64,000 bases of DNA, taken from Bacillota bacterium (GTDB taxonomy: Bacteria; Bacillota; Limnochordia; Limnochordales; DUMU01). The stretch lies in NCBI GenBank assembly GCA_012839805.1, contig DUMU01000020.1:32945-96944 (forward strand), given 5' to 3'. Numbering within the stretch: position 1 is the first letter of the stretch; each line of letters starts with the position of its first letter. This document shows positions 51,527-59,461 of the stretch, piece by piece. The notes under the pieces were generated by a model. That model made no database searches and was not told the origin of the DNA. It worked only from the letters and a program-made list of their open reading frames with translations. Both the position numbers and the translations under genes were made by a program.

Positions 51527-51562
51527 GACACCCCCGGCGGCTCCCATCCGGCCGGGGGTGTC
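51527..51562. terminator. 12-bp perfect hairpin between convergent genes
   Basis: GACACCCCCGGC (51527-51538) pairs with GCCGGGGGTGTC (51551-51562). No T-run; probably serves both the phosphorylase and the zinc-ribbon gene. Confidence 0.6.
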
Positions 51563-51572
51563 TCCTGCGCCG

Positions 51573-51797
51573 TTAATCGATGATCGGTGTTTCCTTGGTA
51601 GTATGCAGTGGCCGCATGGACCGTATTACCGAGCCGCACTTGGGACACCGGTAGATGAGCGCCCGGTGGGGTACCTGAGCGTTGGGACGGGTACGATACT
51701 TATCGAGGTATGAGTCGCACCGCATGCATTTCAGCGTGTAGCTCGTGCCGCGAAACTCGAGTGCGAACTGCTTCTCGAGTTGCTCGAACGTGGCCAT
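51573..51797 (-). CDS. Small Cys4 zinc-ribbon protein
   Basis: A 74-residue protein with two Cys pairs, CMRC and CPKC, separated by about 25 residues, a small zinc-ribbon pattern. The N terminus ATFEQLEKQFALEFRGTSYTLKC is helical then strand-like. ATG at 51797 follows GGGGGTG; the track start adds five residues. Function unknown; similar ribbons occur in RNA- and DNA-associated small proteins. A one-helix membrane protein lies just upstream on the same strand. Confidence 0.65.
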   Translation of the reverse strand: MATFEQLEKQFALEFRGTSYTLKCMRCDSYLDKYRTRPNAQVPHRALIYRCPKCGSVIRSMRPLHTTKETPIID

Positions 51798-51836
51798 ACC
51801 GGTCACCCCCAAGGTGCTGAAACTCCGTTTCCAGCT

Positions 51837-52022
51837 CTAGGTTCGCTTCCGGCGCTCCACCTCCTGCCCGTTTTTGTCGTCTTTCCTGATGTTTGCCGTT
51901 GCGGCGGCCTTGCTCGCCCAGTAGCGGGACTCCAGCCGGTAGCCGCTCAGCGTCAGGAATGCGAACGCACCCAAGAATAGCAATACGACGACCAGTTCGA
52001 GCCAAGGTATGCCCATGACCAT
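51837..52022 (-). CDS. Small single-pass membrane protein
   Basis: A 61-residue protein: one membrane helix (LELVVVLLFLGAFAFLTLSGY) and a charged, basic cytoplasmic tail ending ERRKRT. ATG at 52022 follows GGAGG by nine bases, a good site. It precedes the zinc-ribbon gene by 40 nt and is probably co-transcribed. No family recognised. Confidence 0.6.
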   Translation of the reverse strand: MVMGIPWLELVVVLLFLGAFAFLTLSGYRLESRYWASKAAATANIRKDDKNGQEVERRKRT

Positions 52023-52498
52023 GCAGATATTCCTCCCCCTTCTTCAGGATGCCCGCTTGCCCACCAGCAGGCCGGGCAGTTGGTCCGGGTGAACGGGATG
52101 CTGGAAGAGAGAGGAATACTACCGGTATTTCGAGTGATTTTGAACTGCCGGCAAGTACACCTGCACTGCCGCCACGGGCGGGCCGGTCCTGTGCCAGGGC
52201 GGCTGAGCAGGTCTGGGTAGGGGCGACACTTCAAGGAGCGGTACGACGATGATCGGGAGGTTCCGTGAACCCGGCGGGCGGGCGACGGGAAAGGAGGCCG
52301 CTTCTCCGTCCCGCACCGTCTCGCCCTCCGGTTGGTGCGCCGGCGGCGCCGTCCCTGTCTGGTCCTGATCCGGGGTCACCGGGGCCGAAAGAGAACCCAG
52401 GCCGCTGGTCAGACGTTGCAGGTCGTGGGCCTCCGAAAAAGTCCCGGAAAAAGGAAACGCGATGAGCGCCGCAAAGAGGAGCGACCCGAGTAGTGAGT
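52023..52498. other. Intergenic region, 476 nt, no supported gene
   Basis: Several short ORFs cross it on both strands, but none has a ribosome site together with plausible protein composition. A small AATAC/GTATT repeat occurs near 52115. No promoter stands out. It may include the long 3' end of the URO-D gene transcript. Confidence 0.4.
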
Positions 52499-53629
52499 TC
52501 AGACCACGCTGCCTCCTTTGGCGAGCGTTTTCGCCGTCCCGAACGGCTCGGACGCCCCGGATGGCCCGGATGCCCCCGACAATGTCACCTCGCGTATTCT
52601 GTGCAGAGTCCGGCGGGGTGTATCAGGCGGAACGGTGCAGCCGGGCCCCACCAGGAATCCGCCGGTGCTGTTTCCCCGGCCGCCTTCCCACTCGGTATGC
52701 GCCGCCCGGATCGACGCCTCCACTTCCGGGAGGGATTGGTAGGAGATGACGAGTTCGTCGATGCCGCCGATTACCGCTTTGCCGGTCCGCTCGCGCACCT
52801 CGGCCAGGGTGGGGGCGGTGTGATGGTGCGACCAGTTGAAAGCTTCTACCGGATAGCCGGCGACCCGGTCAAAGTCCAGGTCTACCCCATGCACGTGGCC
52901 TATGCGGACCAGGCCGGCCTGGCCGGCGGCGCGCAGTATCTCCCGGTCAAAAGGAGCTATAAACCTTTCGAATTGCTCTGCCGTGGTCCGGGACGGGCTC
53001 GGGGCTTCGGATCGCCCGGCCTTGCGCGCGCCGGCCGAAGCCGTGCCGGAACCGGCGGAGTCAGTGCCCGGGGCCGGGACCCGGCTTGCCCCGTTGATGG
53101 AGTAAAAGATGCCGGTAGCGCCGGCCTCCCGGCATGCTGCGACGTAGGCGACCAGCGTACGGGTTACCGCGGCCAGCATGGCCAGCCCCGCCTGCGGGTG
53201 GGCGAGGATCACCGGCCAGACCGCCGCACCGGCAGCCCGAACCACGGTCTGGAGAGGACTGAAGATCGTCTCCACAATAGGGACGTCGGGGCCGAGCTCC
53301 TGCCGTAGGTACCGTATACAGGTAAGTTGCCGGGCAAAGGGTTCCTCGGCAAGCGAGAGCGGTTCGAACCTTCTGAGGTCAGCCTCGGTGGCTACCGTCT
53401 CCAGACCGGCGGGGAGGGGGTAACGATAGTCGTTCATTACCTTCAGGAAGTCCCAATCGTACTCGGTGAAATACCGCAGGTGCAGCCGGGCGGTCTCCTC
53501 GCCGGAAAGGTGTTCGCTCGCAAAATGGAGCCAGACACTGGCCGGAGGATGGTCGACTTCCTCGCCGGCGATAGCGGCCCGGAATCTTTCCAGTTTGTTC
53601 ATCGTATGGTTGGCCAGGCTTTTCACCAT
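52499..53629 (-). CDS. URO-D-family protein, 2
   Basis: A 376-residue protein of the uroporphyrinogen decarboxylase superfamily, distinct from the one at 48604. Diagnostic segments are NKLERFRAAIAGEEVDHPP at the N terminus, YDWDFLKVMNDYRYP, FNWSHHHTAPTLAEVRER, GKAVIGGIDE and VGPGCTVPPDTP. The HVHG motif occupies the place of the His-x-Cys zinc site, so metal binding is doubtful. An Ala/Gly/Ser/Pro-rich insertion of about 40 residues (52975-53095) breaks the barrel after IFYSINGA, and the last 30 residues are low complexity. ATG at 53629 follows GAGGGG. It is 10 nt downstream of the GNAT gene and part of a three-gene operon with it. Not predicted to make heme: no other hem genes nearby. Confidence 0.82.
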   Translation of the reverse strand: MVKSLANHTMNKLERFRAAIAGEEVDHPPASVWLHFASEHLSGEETARLHLRYFTEYDWDFLKVMNDYRYPLPAGLETVATEADLRRFEPLSLAEEPFARQLTCIRYLRQELGPDVPIVETIFSPLQTVVRAAGAAVWPVILAHPQAGLAMLAAVTRTLVAYVAACREAGATGIFYSINGASRVPAPGTDSAGSGTASAGARKAGRSEAPSPSRTTAEQFERFIAPFDREILRAAGQAGLVRIGHVHGVDLDFDRVAGYPVEAFNWSHHHTAPTLAEVRERTGKAVIGGIDELVISYQSLPEVEASIRAAHTEWEGGRGNSTGGFLVGPGCTVPPDTPRRTLHRIREVTLSGASGPSGASEPFGTAKTLAKGGSVV

Positions 53630-53639
53630 TGAAGTCCCC

Positions 53640-54170
53640 TCACAGTCGCAGTTCGAGCCGGAACACCGCCCCGTCTTGCGGATCGTCCATCCGGGCGACC
53701 AGCCGGAAACCCGCCTTCCGGTACAGGGCGAGCGCCGCCCGGTTACCAGTGCGAGTGGCGGCCACCAGCCGGCGAAAGCCGCGACGGCGAGCCACCCCTA
53801 TGCTCGCGGCAAGCAAGGAATAACCCAAGCCCTGGCTACGGTAGGGGGAGTCGAGGTAGATCACGAGAGCACCGGTACCGGGCCAGTCCGTCTCCCCGGC
53901 CTCCACGGGGTCGATTCCGGCGTGGCCGATGAGCGCTCCCCCGTCGAAGAGCCCCAAGAGCACGGCGCCGCGGTGGTGGGCCTGCTGCAAGAAGCGAACC
54001 ACCCCGTCAACCGTTTCGGCCAGAACCGGGATGCCGAGCCAACCTTCGGCGGCGACCCGGTTGGTCAGCTCGAGGAGCTCACCGGCATCAGGAAGCGAAG
54101 GCTCAAGCTCCCGCAAAATCAACGGGCGGCCCTGGTAAGCAATCTCCAACTCAAAGATCGGCCGGGGCAT
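53640..54170 (-). CDS. GNAT-family N-acetyltransferase
   Basis: A 176-residue acetyltransferase. The acetyl-CoA pyrophosphate loop is RSQGLGYSLL (Q/RxxGxG/A pattern), preceded by the strand TGALVIYLDSPY and followed by LVAATRTGNRAALALYRKAGF, the usual C-terminal block. Substrate unknown; similar proteins acetylate ribosomal proteins, polyamines or small amines. The start overlaps the end of the upstream hypothetical gene by 20 nt, so translation is coupled. Confidence 0.9.
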   Translation of the reverse strand: MPRPIFELEIAYQGRPLILRELEPSLPDAGELLELTNRVAAEGWLGIPVLAETVDGVVRFLQQAHHRGAVLLGLFDGGALIGHAGIDPVEAGETDWPGTGALVIYLDSPYRSQGLGYSLLAASIGVARRRGFRRLVAATRTGNRAALALYRKAGFRLVARMDDPQDGAVFRLELRL

Positions 54171-54600
54171 TGTTTTCGTTTCCCCAGTAGACGTACCGTT
54201 TGTCTTTGGTCCGATAGACGTATACCTTGCCCCTTTCGAAACTCCCGGTATACCACGGATGCCCCAGGTAGAGGTCGATGAAGTAGAGATAGCGCGAAGT
54301 GAGCCGGCTGAACGGGATGTAAGTGATGAAGCGAAGCGGCCGCCCGTGGCTGATCACCACGTTGACCCGGCGGAAGTCGACTTGAGCGGGAACGGGAATT
54401 CCGTAATCGTCGAACGCTTCTTCCCCGGCATCGTATGCCATCTTCCACGAGGGGCGGTCCTGCCTTGCAGCGACCTCGGAATAGCGGGTTTCGAGCAGCT
54501 CCAGGCGGATCACGCGGGGAAAGAAGAGGTAAACGAGAAAAACCACGGTGGCGGCCAGGAAAACGCGTCCTACCCACTTCCACCCGCGCCAGCGCCGCAT
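54151..54600 (-). CDS. Membrane-anchored protein of unknown function
   Basis: A 149-residue protein with one N-terminal membrane helix (VGRVFLAATVVFLVYLFF) after a basic, Trp-rich start (RRWRGWKWVG) and an extracytoplasmic domain of about 110 residues rich in Tyr, Arg and beta-strand-like segments (FITYIPFSRLTSRYLYFIDLYLGHPWYTG in parts). ATG at 54600 follows AAAGGAG; the longer track start has no such site. First gene of a probable operon with GNAT and URO-D 2. I do not recognise the family. Confidence 0.65.
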   Translation of the reverse strand: MRRWRGWKWVGRVFLAATVVFLVYLFFPRVIRLELLETRYSEVAARQDRPSWKMAYDAGEEAFDDYGIPVPAQVDFRRVNVVISHGRPLRFITYIPFSRLTSRYLYFIDLYLGHPWYTGSFERGKVYVYRTKDKRYVYWGNENNAPADL

Positions 54601-54771
54601 GCGTACCTCTCCTTTGCCTGGTTGGCCCCGCCTCTTATTCATGGTACGTCAAGGAAGGCCGTAAAGGAAGGGGCGCCCTTCTCCTCGGCGAGCGCCGGCG
54701 GTAGCGGCCGCGCGCCGCCCGCTCGCCGGGCAGGGGCAGTTCAAGACTCGATCGTACCGGCCCGGCTTGGG

Positions 54772-54777
54772 TAGAAT
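54772..54777 (+). promoter_or_regulatory. Possible -10 element for lactate dehydrogenase
   Basis: TAGAAT, five of six consensus bases, about 43 nt before the GTG at 54820; no clear -35 and no Rex-type operator seen. Confidence 0.3.
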
Positions 54778-54819
54778 GGAGGCGGGAAAGCCAGAACGGT
54801 TTCCAGGGAGGGATCGCAG

Positions 54820-55857
54820 GTGGAGGAAAGACCTGCTCCAGTTGCCGCCGTACCTGCGGGCACGAGCGATGAAGATGCAATGCTATCGGCCGCCCGGGCG
54901 GCCCGCTTGCGGCTGGGACTCATCGGCAGTGGCCTCGTCGGGGCAACCTTCGCCTACACGGTGGTCCTGCGGGGGCTCGCGAGCGAAATCGTGATCCTGG
55001 ATATCAACCGGGACAAGGCAGAAGGGGACGTGATGGACCTTAACCATGCTTTGCCCTTTGCCCAGCCGGCCGTCGTCCGCACCGGGGATTACCCGGACCT
55101 GGCGGGCGTCGACGTGGTGGTCATAGCGGCGGGGGCGGCGCAAAAGCCGGGAGAGACCCGGCTGGATCTGGTCCGCAAGAACACGCAGATTTTCCGGGAC
55201 ATCATAGCCCGGCTCGCGGCGGTAAACCCCCACGCCGTCCTGGTCATTGCCACCAACCCCGTGGACGTGCTGACCTACGTATCCTGGAAGTTATCGGGTT
55301 TTCCGGCCCACCGGGTGATTGGCTCCGGAACCCTGCTTGACTCGGCCCGTTTGCGCTTTCTCCTCGGCCGTCATTGCGGCGTCGATCCTCGTAGCGTTCA
55401 CGCCTACATCGTCGGGGAGCACGGCGATTCCGAATTGGCAGTATGGAGCTTGACTACAGTGGGCGGCGTGCCGCTGCGACAGATGTGCCCGCGCTGCGGG
55501 CGGGCCTGTGAACCCCGGGTTTGGGAAAACATCTTCCGGCAGGTTCGGGACGCGGCGTACGAGATCATCAAGCGGAAGGGCGCCACCTACTATGCCATCG
55601 CGGCCTCCCTCGCCCGTATCGTGGAAAGCATCGGAGGCGATCAGCATTCGGTGTTGACCGTCTCGGCCCAGGCAGGCCCCGAGCTTTTGCCGGAAGCGCC
55701 CCACGTGTTCCTGGGAGTGCCGGCCGTGGTGGGGCGCTCGGGAGTGGAGCGAGTCTTGCCGTTGCCCCTCAGCGGCGAGGAGAAAGCGGCCTTTGAACGT
55801 TCCGGCCGCTTGCTCGCAGAGGTGATAGCCTCGCTGGAGAGGGAGGGGCTGGTTTAA
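54820..55857 (+). CDS. ldh: L-lactate dehydrogenase
   Basis: A 345-residue NAD-dependent dehydrogenase. The nucleotide loop is GLIGSGLVGATFAY with the NAD-selective Asp in ILDINRDKAEGD. AAQKPGETRLDLV has Gln at the substrate-specificity position (Arg in malate dehydrogenases), so lactate/pyruvate is expected. GEHGDSE carries the catalytic His. The 25 N-terminal residues are extra. In the loop after the catalytic region is CPRCGRAC, a cluster of three Cys that could bind zinc or form a disulfide; similar Cys clusters occur in some thermophile enzymes. GTG at 54820 follows GGGAGGG. The 3' end overlaps the convergent flippase by 89 nt. Confidence 0.93.
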   Translation: MEERPAPVAAVPAGTSDEDAMLSAARAARLRLGLIGSGLVGATFAYTVVLRGLASEIVILDINRDKAEGDVMDLNHALPFAQPAVVRTGDYPDLAGVDVVVIAAGAAQKPGETRLDLVRKNTQIFRDIIARLAAVNPHAVLVIATNPVDVLTYVSWKLSGFPAHRVIGSGTLLDSARLRFLLGRHCGVDPRSVHAYIVGEHGDSELAVWSLTTVGGVPLRQMCPRCGRACEPRVWENIFRQVRDAAYEIIKRKGATYYAIAASLARIVESIGGDQHSVLTVSAQAGPELLPEAPHVFLGVPAVVGRSGVERVLPLPLSGEEKAAFERSGRLLAEVIASLEREGLV

Positions 55858-57322
55858 CCGGGAGTGACGGCGGCAGCGCTCGCAGAACCAGGGCGAGGGC
55901 CAGGGCTGCCAGCGCTACCGAGATAGCGTCGTCGGCCAGGATGGCGATGATGATCCCATCCAGGCCCCAGGCCGGGTCGGCCACCAGGTGGTAGGCAACG
56001 CCCAGGCGTAGCAGGGACGAGACTATCAGTATCACGAAACCGGGTGCCGTACGGCCCAGGCCGTTAAGAACGGCCATCAAAATGTGGTAGACGAAGGCCA
56101 GGGGGGCGGCCCAGGCGAGCAGGGAGAGGAGGCGGGCGGCTCCCGCCTGCTCCATTCCGTAGAGGAGCGTGACGATGGGCGTAGCGAAGGTAGTGGCCCC
56201 GGTGAGGACGATCAGTCCGAGGGCCAGGGCCGTCGACAGCGACAGGCTGAGGAGACGACGCAAGCGCCGGTGATCGCCCCGCTCCCAGGCGGCCGCGGTA
56301 GCCGGTAGCAGCACGCGGACCAACGGGTTTATGAGCACCATGGGGAAGTAAAGAAGGGGGAAGACCATACCGTTCATCTGTCCGTAAAAGCGGGTGAACT
56401 CGTGGCCGGGAACTCCTGCCGCGACCAGCCGGCGCGGAATGACGGCAAGATAGGCGATCTGAAAAAGACTCGCGTACACGTGGGCCGCTACCAGGGGCAG
56501 GGCCAGGCGAAAAAGACCGCGCCCCACCGGGGATGGTTCCGGGACAGGTGGCAACCGGGAAGCCCGTCGGGACGGTCGCCGGCTCCGGCCCGGTATAAAG
56601 CCCGCGCCCGAGGTCGGGTCGATGCCGGAGGGCAGGCCCGCCCGGCGGCGGCGTACCAGGAAGAGCAGGGTGAAAAGATCGGCGGCTTCCCCGATGGCGG
56701 AGCCGATCATGATCCCTTGGGCGACGCGAGCGGCGCCCTCGGGTAGCAGCAGGGAGACGAGGAAGAGAACGGCGGGAACCCGGGCCAGCTGTTCCACGAG
56801 TTGGGCCAGGGCGGTGGGAATCATGGACTGGTAACCCTGCAAGAAGGCCCTGATCCAGGAGGCAAGCACCGCGGGCAGCAAGACCAGGGGGTACATATCG
56901 AGCGCTCCCTGCGCCCGGCGATCGGCCAGGAGGCGGCCGCCGCCCAGGCTGAGGAGCGTCCAGAGAAGGAGGCTGGTAAGGAGCGTCGTCCCGAGAAGAA
57001 TTCGCAGGGTGTAGCGGGCGGCGTCAAGAGCACGATGGTGGTCACGGCGGGCGCCGGCTGCGGCCACCAGCTGGGAGAGAGCGATGGGCAACTCGAGGGT
57101 GGCGGTGAGCCAGGCGATCCGGCGCCAGGGGGCGGTGAGTTCGAAGAGACCCAGGGGCTCGGCCCCCGCCAGGCGGGCCAGTAAGGCCCGGTAGGCCATG
57201 CCCGCCATCCGGTTGACCAGGGCCACGGCCGAGAGGGCGGCGGTGCTGCGCCAAAGCGGCCGCTGCCATAGACGAAGGTGCCGTGGTTGCCGGCGCGGTT
57301 CCAGTTCTCCAGGGGGTTTCAC
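55769..57322 (-). CDS. SpoVB/MurJ-like lipid flippase (MVF/PST superfamily)
   Basis: A 517-residue polytopic protein with about 12-14 membrane helices. It resembles SpoVB and related flippases that move lipid-linked wall or cortex precursors: AALSAVALVNRMAGMAYRALLARLAG at the first helix, LELPIALSQLVAA, and the late block LSLLAWAAPLAFVYHILMAVLNGLGRT. Domain order is normal for the PST/SpoVB group. An Arg/Pro-rich cytoplasmic loop of about 50 residues (56520-56660) lies between the sixth and seventh helices. The C-terminal 30 residues are Pro/Arg-rich and overlap the end of ldh. GTG at 57322 has a weak ribosome site. Role in cortex formation is inferred from the family and sporulation context. 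Confidence 0.82.
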   Translation of the reverse strand: MKPPGELEPRRQPRHLRLWQRPLWRSTAALSAVALVNRMAGMAYRALLARLAGAEPLGLFELTAPWRRIAWLTATLELPIALSQLVAAAGARRDHHRALDAARYTLRILLGTTLLTSLLLWTLLSLGGGRLLADRRAQGALDMYPLVLLPAVLASWIRAFLQGYQSMIPTALAQLVEQLARVPAVLFLVSLLLPEGAARVAQGIMIGSAIGEAADLFTLLFLVRRRRAGLPSGIDPTSGAGFIPGRSRRPSRRASRLPPVPEPSPVGRGLFRLALPLVAAHVYASLFQIAYLAVIPRRLVAAGVPGHEFTRFYGQMNGMVFPLLYFPMVLINPLVRVLLPATAAAWERGDHRRLRRLLSLSLSTALALGLIVLTGATTFATPIVTLLYGMEQAGAARLLSLLAWAAPLAFVYHILMAVLNGLGRTAPGFVILIVSSLLRLGVAYHLVADPAWGLDGIIIAILADDAISVALAALALALVLRALPPSLPVKPAPPSPARLSPLRASGRNVQRPLSPRR

Positions 57323-57501
57323 TTGCCGGGTAATCCCGTCGATGGTTCGAACCCTCCTCAGGAAACGCTATGCCGGGAGCTGCCTGCGCAGTCCGCAAGA
57401 CGGCCGGGGCTGGCGGCAGGAGGCCAAATCGTCGTAAAATGAATTGCATCCCGTGGAGCGATGCCAGTGTGAACTGAGTTCACCTGATGGAGGGGATAGC
57501 G

Positions 57502-58413
57502 GTGGCGGTACCGCGCAGGCAATTGCGAACCGACTGGGGTCTGACGACCCGCATGTTCATCACGCTCTTCCTGTTGGCCGCGGTTTACCTTGCCTTCGTG
57601 GCGGTGTTGTGGCAGTCGGGAATGAGCTCGAGCGGCATTTTCCTGATCGTGGCGATCACCATGGGCATCCAGTACTACTTCTCCGATCGCCTGGTGCTGC
57701 TGTCGGCAGGCGCGAGGGAGGTATCACCCCAAGAAGCACCAGAGCTTCACGCTATCGTAGAACGGCTCGCGCAGCTGGCCGATGTTCCGAAGCCGCGGGT
57801 GGCCATTGTCCAGAGCCCCATTCCCAATGCGTTTGCCACCGGGCGCAGCCCGAGCCATGCGGCGGTGGCGGTGACGACGGGGCTGTTGTCCAGAGTCAAC
57901 GAGCAGGAGCTGGAGGGAGTCTTGGCCCACGAGATCAGCCACATCCGCCACCGGGACATGGCGATCATGACCTTGGCGAGCTTCTTTGCTACGGTGGCGG
58001 CCCTGATCGTCCGCTGGGCGTTCTGGTTCGGCGTTCCCGCCGGCGGGCGTGACCGGGATCGGGAAGGGAATGCCGCGGCTTTGGTGTACCTCGTTTCTCT
58101 TCTCGTCTGGATCATCAGCTTTTTCTTGACCAACGCGCTCTCCCGCTACCGGGAGTTCGCGGCCGATCGCGGGGCGGCGATACTGACGGGAGCCCCGTCC
58201 TACCTGGCATCGGCCCTGATCAAGATCAGCGGGGCGATGGAGCGGATCCCGACCCGAGACCTGCGGGCCGCGGAGGGGCTCAACGCCTTCTTCATCATCC
58301 CGGCGGTGAGCGGCGAGTCGATCTTCGAGTGGTTTTCTACTCACCCGTCTTTGGAGCGGCGCCTGGCCCAGCTGCGGCGCCTGGAGCAAGAGCTGGGACG
58401 GGGGTGGGCCTGA
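57502..58413 (+). CDS. htpX: HtpX-family membrane metalloprotease (M48B)
   Basis: A 303-residue M48 peptidase that degrades damaged membrane proteins. Two N-terminal helices are followed by AGAREVSPQEAPELHAIVE, the zinc site LAHEISHIRHRDM (HExxH), two more helices, and the Glu ligand region YREFAADRGAA. GTG at 57502 follows GGAGGGG by six bases, a better site than the ATG at 57487. The next gene encodes PspAB, a known neighbour of HtpX in Actinobacteria and some Firmicutes, pointing to an envelope-stress role. Confidence 0.93.
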   Translation: MAVPRRQLRTDWGLTTRMFITLFLLAAVYLAFVAVLWQSGMSSSGIFLIVAITMGIQYYFSDRLVLLSAGAREVSPQEAPELHAIVERLAQLADVPKPRVAIVQSPIPNAFATGRSPSHAAVAVTTGLLSRVNEQELEGVLAHEISHIRHRDMAIMTLASFFATVAALIVRWAFWFGVPAGGRDRDREGNAAALVYLVSLLVWIISFFLTNALSRYREFAADRGAAILTGAPSYLASALIKISGAMERIPTRDLRAAEGLNAFFIIPAVSGESIFEWFSTHPSLERRLAQLRRLEQELGRGWA

Positions 58414-58524
58414 GGTAGGCCGGCCGTCGCCGGCCGCCCGGCCTGATCCCGGACGAGGCGGGGCGGTAACTCGAGCCGGTCAACCTGAAGCAGCTTGACT
58501 GAGCGAAGCAGGGGGTACGGAAAA

Positions 58525-59196
58525 ATGGGCTTTCTCGACGCGTTGCTGGGCCGCAGTCGCCTGCCCCCGCCGAGACCCGACAGGATCTTTGCCCTGGTAA
58601 CCGCGGGGCTCACTATCAGGCAAGAACTGGGATGGAGGACGGCGGGCCGGGCCGGTATATGCTTGAAGGCCGTTCCTGGATCAGATTTCGAGCGAGCCCG
58701 GCAGGAGCTCGAGGATCTGGTCAAGCTGGGAGTCAAGGAGACCGGCGGGGCGATGAGCACTGCCGCCGATGAGTTCGGGTTTCTATGGGTGATCATCGCC
58801 GACCCGGACCTGGATGACCAGGTGAACTTGGTTCACCTGGCGACGCAAACGCTCCTCGAGAACGGCTTCGGTCCGCAGCTCCTGGCGGCCGTCTTCCGGT
58901 TTGAACGTGGCGAGCCCTCAGCCCCGGCCTCAGCCTCCGCCTCCGCCGTGGCTTCGGCCTCGGCGCCGGTAGCCTCCGGCAAGCCGGCCCCGGGGACGGC
59001 GCCTGGTGACCCCAACCGTGCCTATCTGATCTACAACTACAAACGGGGTAACTTTTATCCCTTCGTGCCCCGGTCCGAGACGGCGAAGACCCGGGAATAC
59101 GAGTCTGAGCTTCGGGCGGCCGCCACCCTCGAACCCGAACTGCCTACCGAAAAAGACCAGACCCGCTGGTTCGCCCTCTGGAATTGCCCGATCTGA
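58525..59196 (+). CDS. pspAB: PspA-associated protein PspAB
   Basis: A 223-residue protein of the PspAB family: MGFLDALLGRSRLPPPRPD at the N terminus, TAGRAGICLKAVPG, DEFGFLWVIIADPDLDD, NGFGPQLLAAVFRFE, YLIYNYKRGNFYPFVP, and RWFALWNCPI near the end. It is found with PspA and HtpX in envelope-stress loci; its biochemical role is not settled. ATG at 58525 is preceded by AGGGGG. A Ser/Ala/Pro-rich insertion of about 35 residues (58910-59015) lies between the two conserved halves and consists of repeated Ala-Ser units. PspA itself is not in the window. Confidence 0.88.
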   Translation: MGFLDALLGRSRLPPPRPDRIFALVTAGLTIRQELGWRTAGRAGICLKAVPGSDFERARQELEDLVKLGVKETGGAMSTAADEFGFLWVIIADPDLDDQVNLVHLATQTLLENGFGPQLLAAVFRFERGEPSAPASASASAVASASAPVASGKPAPGTAPGDPNRAYLIYNYKRGNFYPFVPRSETAKTREYESELRAAATLEPELPTEKDQTRWFALWNCPI

Positions 59197-59227
59197 GGCG
59201 GTGGCGGGCCGGCTCTCAGTGACCCGA

Positions 59228-59461
59228 TTGCTTCTAGTGCCGTCCCCAATTGCAAAGTCCGAAGTAGGATGAAGGAGGAATTCTGAACTGCCGCGTGAAT
59301 TGTCACTGCAATACCCAACGGTTGCTGCCAAGGGTGAGCGCGGTGCTTTGGTTGGAAGAGGCGCCTCGACAGACCGGGAAGACGTTGGAGAAGATGGCTC
59401 GGCGCGCTCGGGACGGGGTCGCGACATCGCGATGTCAATCCAGGAGCGGCACTAGCATGCA
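59228..59461. repeat. Short segment flanked by imperfect inverted repeats (MITE-like?)
   Basis: CTAGTGCCG at 59234-59242 and CGGCACTAG at 59447-59455 are exact reverse complements, and the flanks extend the match with gaps (TTGC outside, GTCC/GGAG inside). The enclosed 200 nt has no convincing gene and is less GC-rich than its left neighbour. The right repeat overlaps the toxin stop codon. It could be a MITE, an IS remnant, or chance. Confidence 0.35.
59423..59436. repeat. 14-bp perfect palindrome
   Basis: GACATCGCGATGTC, just downstream of the toxin gene. It may be a protein-binding site or part of a terminator. Confidence 0.4.

Noticed and set aside
52119-52379. 86-residue minus-strand ORF in the gap after the URO-D gene
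   Set aside because: No ribosome site, Pro-rich shadow composition, and several equally long ORFs overlap it on both strands.
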